Positions 63,205-64,000 of a stretch of DNA of 64,000 bases are shown here, one piece after another (positions within the stretch are counted from its first letter, which is position 1; each line of letters starts with the position of its first letter). The notes below the pieces were generated by a model. That model worked only from the letters and a program-made list of their open reading frames with translations. It ran no database searches and was not told the origin of the DNA. A program made the position numbers and the translations under genes. Source of the DNA: Pegoplata infirma (Eukaryota > Arthropoda > Insecta > Diptera > Anthomyiidae); assembly GCA_963921195.1 (NCBI GenBank), contig OY992540.1, positions 191,813,576 to 191,877,575 on the forward strand, read 5' to 3'.

Positions 63205-64000
63205 ATTATACCCTTCACTCTAGTGATAGAGGGTAATAAGTTTGTCATTCCGTTTGTAACACCTCGAAATATTGGTCTTTTCATGATCCTCGATCGATTT
63301 TAAGACGATCTAGCGATGTCCGTCCGTCCGTCTGTCCATTCGTCCGTCTGTCTCTCTCTCTGTTGAAAACACGCTAAATTTTGAAAGGCTTTACATAGGC
63401 TCCTGAAGTTTGTCATATATGTTGGGCATTTACCTGGTCAGGTTGGTACTGCAATCCAGCGAAATCGGTACAGTGGTTCAAGAGTTACGAGCAAAAGACT
63501 GAATTTCGGCAAGGGTTTTTCGCGAATTTACGAGATAAAACACACGGTAACTTTCGAACGACAATTCTGAGGGCGCTGAAGTGTGGCACATATATTTATC
63601 GTGTTTCTATTCTAGTTCGTTTTAAATTTCAGCCAAATCGCTTCAGTGGTTCAAAAGTTATAAGCAAAACCCTGAATTTCAGATTGGTTTCACCTAAAAT
63701 TTACGTATTGAAAAACCCGAGTTTTAAAAAACAAGCTTTAAAAGCAATGATAAGCCACAAAATTACTTCACAGAGTATTTTTGTCACTCAGAAATATTTT
63801 TACACTAAAAAAAAAATTTACACTCGAAAGAAATTTTACACTCAAAAAAAAAATTAGCAAATTATTTTTTTTACAAAAATGATAAAAAAAAAGTTCTTTA
63901 TTCAAAATAAAATATTTTTAATCCAAATTGTTATTTTTTTTTTCACATTAAAAAATTTACTTTCCTTTAAAAAGGGCATTGTGGAGGGTATTCATAGATT
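63205..64000 (-). mobile_element. Helentron-like element, most complete copy, runs off the window
   Basis: Order (plus strand): 'acccttcactctagtgatagaggg', 'gtttgtcattccgtttgtaac', 'gatcctcgatcgattttaagacgatctagcgatg', GTCY tract (63,317-63,362), 'gaaaacacgct', two 'cagtggttcaa(a/g)agttacgag' blocks, 'ttacactcgaaagaaattttacactcaaa', and at the edge 'gcattgtggagggtattcatagatt'. The terminal 'cggcaaagtcgaatttaac' expected next lies beyond the window. No coding sequence. Confidence 0.75.

Overview
The window is about three-quarters A+T and holds no intact protein-coding gene or rRNA or tRNA gene. It looks like intergenic, intronic or heterochromatic DNA of a higher fly (Diptera, Brachycera, perhaps a calyptrate). 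Two things point there: many copies of a dispersed element carrying (GTCY)n tracts and 'ataccctcc' ends, resembling the mini-me/DINE-1 (Helentron-derived) elements known from flies, and a decayed processed copy of the ribosomal protein gene RpL26. Every open reading frame longer than about 60 codons lies in repeats or AT-rich spacer and has no convincing family match, except the RpL26 remnant near 2.5-2.8 kb and a fragment inside a terminal-inverted-repeat (TIR) element near 32.4-33.0 kb.

Almost everything recognisable is non-autonomous mobile DNA, most of it palindromic, and much of it is nested. I separate these lineages by their ends and target-site duplications (TSDs): (1) TA-flanked elements ending CACTC/CACGC/CACTG followed by AAA, at least ten copies with quite different cores; (2) elements ending CACTGTGCAACA with TAA TSDs, built of repeated modules with a 'ttaaccctct' motif; (3) three elements ending CAAGGGAAGT with TTA/TAA TSDs, as in PIF/Harbinger; (4) hAT-like elements with 8-bp TSDs (ends TAGGG, CAGCGGTTACC, and possibly TAGACTGGG); (5) long foldbacks starting TGGGC or TGGGGC at TATA sites; (6) (GTCY)n Helentron-like elements; (7) single families, including CACTATAGG with a 5-bp TSD, AGCATAGTACTCTGTT with TTA, and GGTGACA.

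Layout: 0-9 kb has small elements, the RpL26 pseudogene and two Harbinger-like copies. 9.8-13.4 kb has two inverted megarrays of a ~20-bp TAGTACTTTTTTAGAAAAA unit. 15.9-21.2 kb is a stack at least four insertions deep. 21.2-24.6 kb is a Helentron-like element broken by a CACGC element and by a 2.1-kb foldback with an exact 150-bp triplication. 25-26.8 kb is a CACTGTG element holding three tRNA-like sequences. 29.7-31.4 kb has ~0.3-kb tandem modules. 31.4-34.0 kb is another four-deep nest. 34.3-40.4 kb is a degenerate ~165-bp array broken by four larger TIR elements and a small palindrome. 41-49.5 kb has scattered elements, a 1.1-kb foldback and a compact 131-bp hairpin. 50.4-53.1 kb is a Helentron-like host with a hAT-like insertion that itself contains a hairpin, then the third Harbinger-like copy. 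54-62 kb has further stacks, including a CACTGTG element with an 8-bp-TSD hAT insertion and a fresh 130-bp tandem duplication at its edge. 63.2 kb to the end is the most complete Helentron-like copy.

The parts do not form a pathway. The value of the window is as a readable history of insertions: several empty sites can be inferred from paralogous copies within the window, which fixes TSD lengths and the order of events.
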